Of a DNA stretch of 42,522 nucleotides, positions 41,124 through 42,522 are shown piece by piece. The DNA comes from Marinilabiliales bacterium (GTDB lineage Bacteria; Bacteroidota; Bacteroidia; Bacteroidales; F082). Every line of letters starts with the position of its first letter. The first letter of the stretch is position 1. Location: NCBI GenBank assembly GCA_002869315.1, contig PKTD01000241.1:1-42522 (forward strand). Direction: 5' to 3'. A program made the translations under genes and the position numbers. The notes beneath the pieces were generated by a model. That model saw nothing but the letters and a program-made list of their open reading frames with translations, was not told the DNA's origin and did no database searches.

Positions 41124-41923
41124 TATCCTACTATATTATAAAACTGATTTACTTTGTTTTTTTTTCCACTTAGCGGCTTAGCCCCAACAGCCTTTAGAAT
41201 TGCATTACGCGCACCATATTCTCTTACATTAAAACCATCTTCACTAAATAAACATGGTTTGATATCACCATTGGCGGTTAATCGAATACGATTACAAATT
41301 TTACAAATGCCTCCTTCTCCTCCTTCTACGGGATAAAAACTACCATCTTCAAGCGACATTTGTCTTATAAACCTCAGTTTGTAATTATTTTCATTGCAAA
41401 AATCAATTAACTCCTGTCTTTCATTTCTATCACCAGATGGATTGATAACACAATTAATTTTTATGGGATCAAGGCCTGCATTGCGCGCCGCCTCCAGTCC
41501 TTTGAAAACTTTTTTAATATTCCCGCCTCTGCTTAAATATTTATAGTTTTTAGCATCTAGTGTATCAAGACTTACATTTACTCTGTTCAATCCGGCTTCA
41601 GCAAGTGGAAAAGCATATTTTTCCAATAATTGCCCATTGGTAGTCATCCCCAGGTCTTTAACACCGGGAATACTGGCTATCATCTTTACCAGGTCAACTA
41701 TTCCTTTTCTTACCAGAGGTTCTCCGCCCGTGAGGCGAATTTTATCAACTCCTAAAGAAACGGCTTCTTCCGCAACCTCAATAATTTCTTCGAAGCTTAA
41801 TATATGGCTATGATCTATCCACTCAATACCCTCTGCAGGCATACAGTAACGACATCTCAAATTACATCTGTCTGTAACTGAAATTCTTAAATAGTTAATA
41901 TTTCTGTTATATGAATCTAACAT
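41123..41923 (-). CDS. moaA: GTP 3',8-cyclase MoaA (short form, altered C-terminal tail)
   Basis: Radical-SAM enzyme for the first step of molybdopterin synthesis. The N-terminal cluster motif is C20-x3-C24-x2-C27 (TDRCNLRCRYCMPAEG); LTGGEPLVRKG and NVSLDTLD follow. The second cluster, which holds GTP, uses C207, C210 and C224 (GICKICNRIRLTANGDIKPCLF). At 266 residues it is about 60 shorter than E. coli MoaA; the segment between the barrel and the second cluster is compact, a form I believe occurs in other Bacteroidota. The C-terminal tail reads FYNIVG rather than ending in GG: V265 is encoded by GTA, one G-to-T change from GGA. The double glycine reaches into the active site in studied MoaA proteins, so activity may be affected. 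It overlaps moeA by 17 bp. Confidence 0.93.
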   Translation of the reverse strand: MLDSYNRNINYLRISVTDRCNLRCRYCMPAEGIEWIDHSHILSFEEIIEVAEEAVSLGVDKIRLTGGEPLVRKGIVDLVKMIASIPGVKDLGMTTNGQLLEKYAFPLAEAGLNRVNVSLDTLDAKNYKYLSRGGNIKKVFKGLEAARNAGLDPIKINCVINPSGDRNERQELIDFCNENNYKLRFIRQMSLEDGSFYPVEGGEGGICKICNRIRLTANGDIKPCLFSEDGFNVREYGARNAILKAVGAKPLSGKKNKVNQFYNIVG

Positions 41924-42522
41924 CTGCTAATTCTCCTTTTTTTAAGATGTTTTTTCCTATGGGGAAACTGGCTATGGCATCTGCAGCCTCATAAGCATTT
42001 AAATGTGCCGAACCATGATATTCCACTGCTTCTAATTCTGTTGCACTATTTATTATTACCGGGAAGAACAAGTTCCTTTCAGACCTCTTTCTGGAAAGAT
42101 CATTCGACATGGGCAACTTTAAGATTATCTCTTTTTGCTTATTACCACTAAGTAAATTTATTAATGGTTTAAGCAAGATTTGAAATTGTACAAATGACGA
42201 AACCGGATTTCCGGATAAGCCAAATAGAAACTTTTCTCCAACAGTAGCGAACAAACATGGTTTTCCGGGTTGAATTGCAAGTTTTGTAAACTGGATTTTT
42301 GCTTTAAGATTTTCGAAAACTTTTTGGCTGAAGTCAAGATCCCCAAAGGATGCTCCGCCTGTTAAAACCACTATATCCGATTTTAAGAGAGCCTCCTTTA
42401 CTGACTGCAGTATCTTTGCTTCATCGTCTTCAACCTGAGTCATATAACTAACTTCAGCACCGCATTCATAAGCCAGACTTTGTATTTGAGAGGAGTTGCT
42501 ATTTCTTATTTGAGGAGGAACA
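41907..42522 (-). CDS. moeA: Molybdopterin molybdenumtransferase MoeA, N-terminus outside window
   Basis: MoeA inserts molybdate into adenylylated molybdopterin. Only the C-terminal ~204 residues are present; the frame is open to the window edge (IRNSN near the cut, from the conserved GQIRNSN motif). The MogA-like domain III shows VVLTGGASFGDLDFSQ, AIQPGKPCLFA and FGLSGNPVSSFVQFQI, followed by domain IV ending in GELADVRFI. An internal ATG at 42441-42443 opens a 178-codon frame, but it is not the real start because homology continues upstream. It is the first visible gene of the cofactor operon. Confidence 0.93.
   Translation of the reverse strand, partial: VPPQIRNSNSSQIQSLAYECGAEVSYMTQVEDDEAKILQSVKEALLKSDIVVLTGGASFGDLDFSQKVFENLKAKIQFTKLAIQPGKPCLFATVGEKFLFGLSGNPVSSFVQFQILLKPLINLLSGNKQKEIILKLPMSNDLSRKRSERNLFFPVIINSATELEAVEYHGSAHLNAYEAADAIASFPIGKNILKKGELADVRFI

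Overview
The window looks like a chromosomal segment of an AT-rich member of the Bacteroidota, most like the anaerobic or facultative Bacteroidales/Marinilabiliales lineage. The signs are TAnnTTTG(C) promoter boxes upstream of many genes (the -7 element of the Bacteroidota primary sigma factor), a C-terminal type IX secretion sorting domain, GH92/GH20 glycosidases, OmpA/TPR outer-membrane proteins, many lipoproteins, and a single-chain pyruvate:ferredoxin oxidoreductase. I see no prophage, insertion sequence, CRISPR array or plasmid function. Most of the window is conserved chromosome.

Layout. 1-384: tRNA-Leu(TAA) and tRNA-Gly(GCC) on the minus strand, each followed by its own terminator. 385-10.4 kb: mutS, a TrmH-family methyltransferase, a large OmpA/TPR outer-membrane protein, a deoxynucleoside kinase with folK, a glucosaminidase and sppA. 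10.4-11.5 kb: a BFD-type [2Fe-2S] protein and a ferredoxin-NADP reductase. 11.6-19.6 kb: a glycan block with a FucP/NagP-like sugar transporter overlapping a glycosylasparaginase, then GH20 hexosaminidase and GH92 alpha-mannosidase, with an opposed SDR gene between the pairs; together these could finish dismantling N-linked glycans down to the GlcNAc-Asn stub. 19.6-28.3 kb: a Crp/Fnr regulator with paired cysteines, a T9SS-exported BNR/sortilin-like protein, a GATase, an rlmN interrupted by an in-frame TAA, a threonine aldolase and mutS2. 28.3-35.8 kb: a repeat-bearing intergenic stretch, PBP1A, and nifJ divergent from a dihydroorotate-dehydrogenase-like gene. 35.8-38.3 kb: a terminator-rich noncoding stretch, a collagen-like hexaheme lipoprotein cytochrome and a divergent Crp/Fnr gene sharing an intergenic region with an FNR-like box. 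38.3-39.7 kb: two envelope proteins of unknown role. 39.7 kb to the end: a molybdenum-cofactor operon transcribed moeA-moaA-moaC-(MOSC+MogA), with moeA cut by the window edge.

The points that most deserve a second look are: the nonsense codon in rlmN; two further conserved-glycine losses (SppA G to V in the SPGG motif and MoaA G to V in the C-terminal GG tail), all three explainable by a single G-to-T change in the coding strand; the cytochrome/Crp-Fnr intergenic region with its FNR-like box and inverted repeat; the GH92 enzyme carrying a C-terminal module pair more usual on hexosaminidases; and a 113-bp MITE-like palindrome. I did not find a clearly new multi-gene system. The cytochrome/regulator pair and the N-glycan block are the nearest candidates for undescribed biology.
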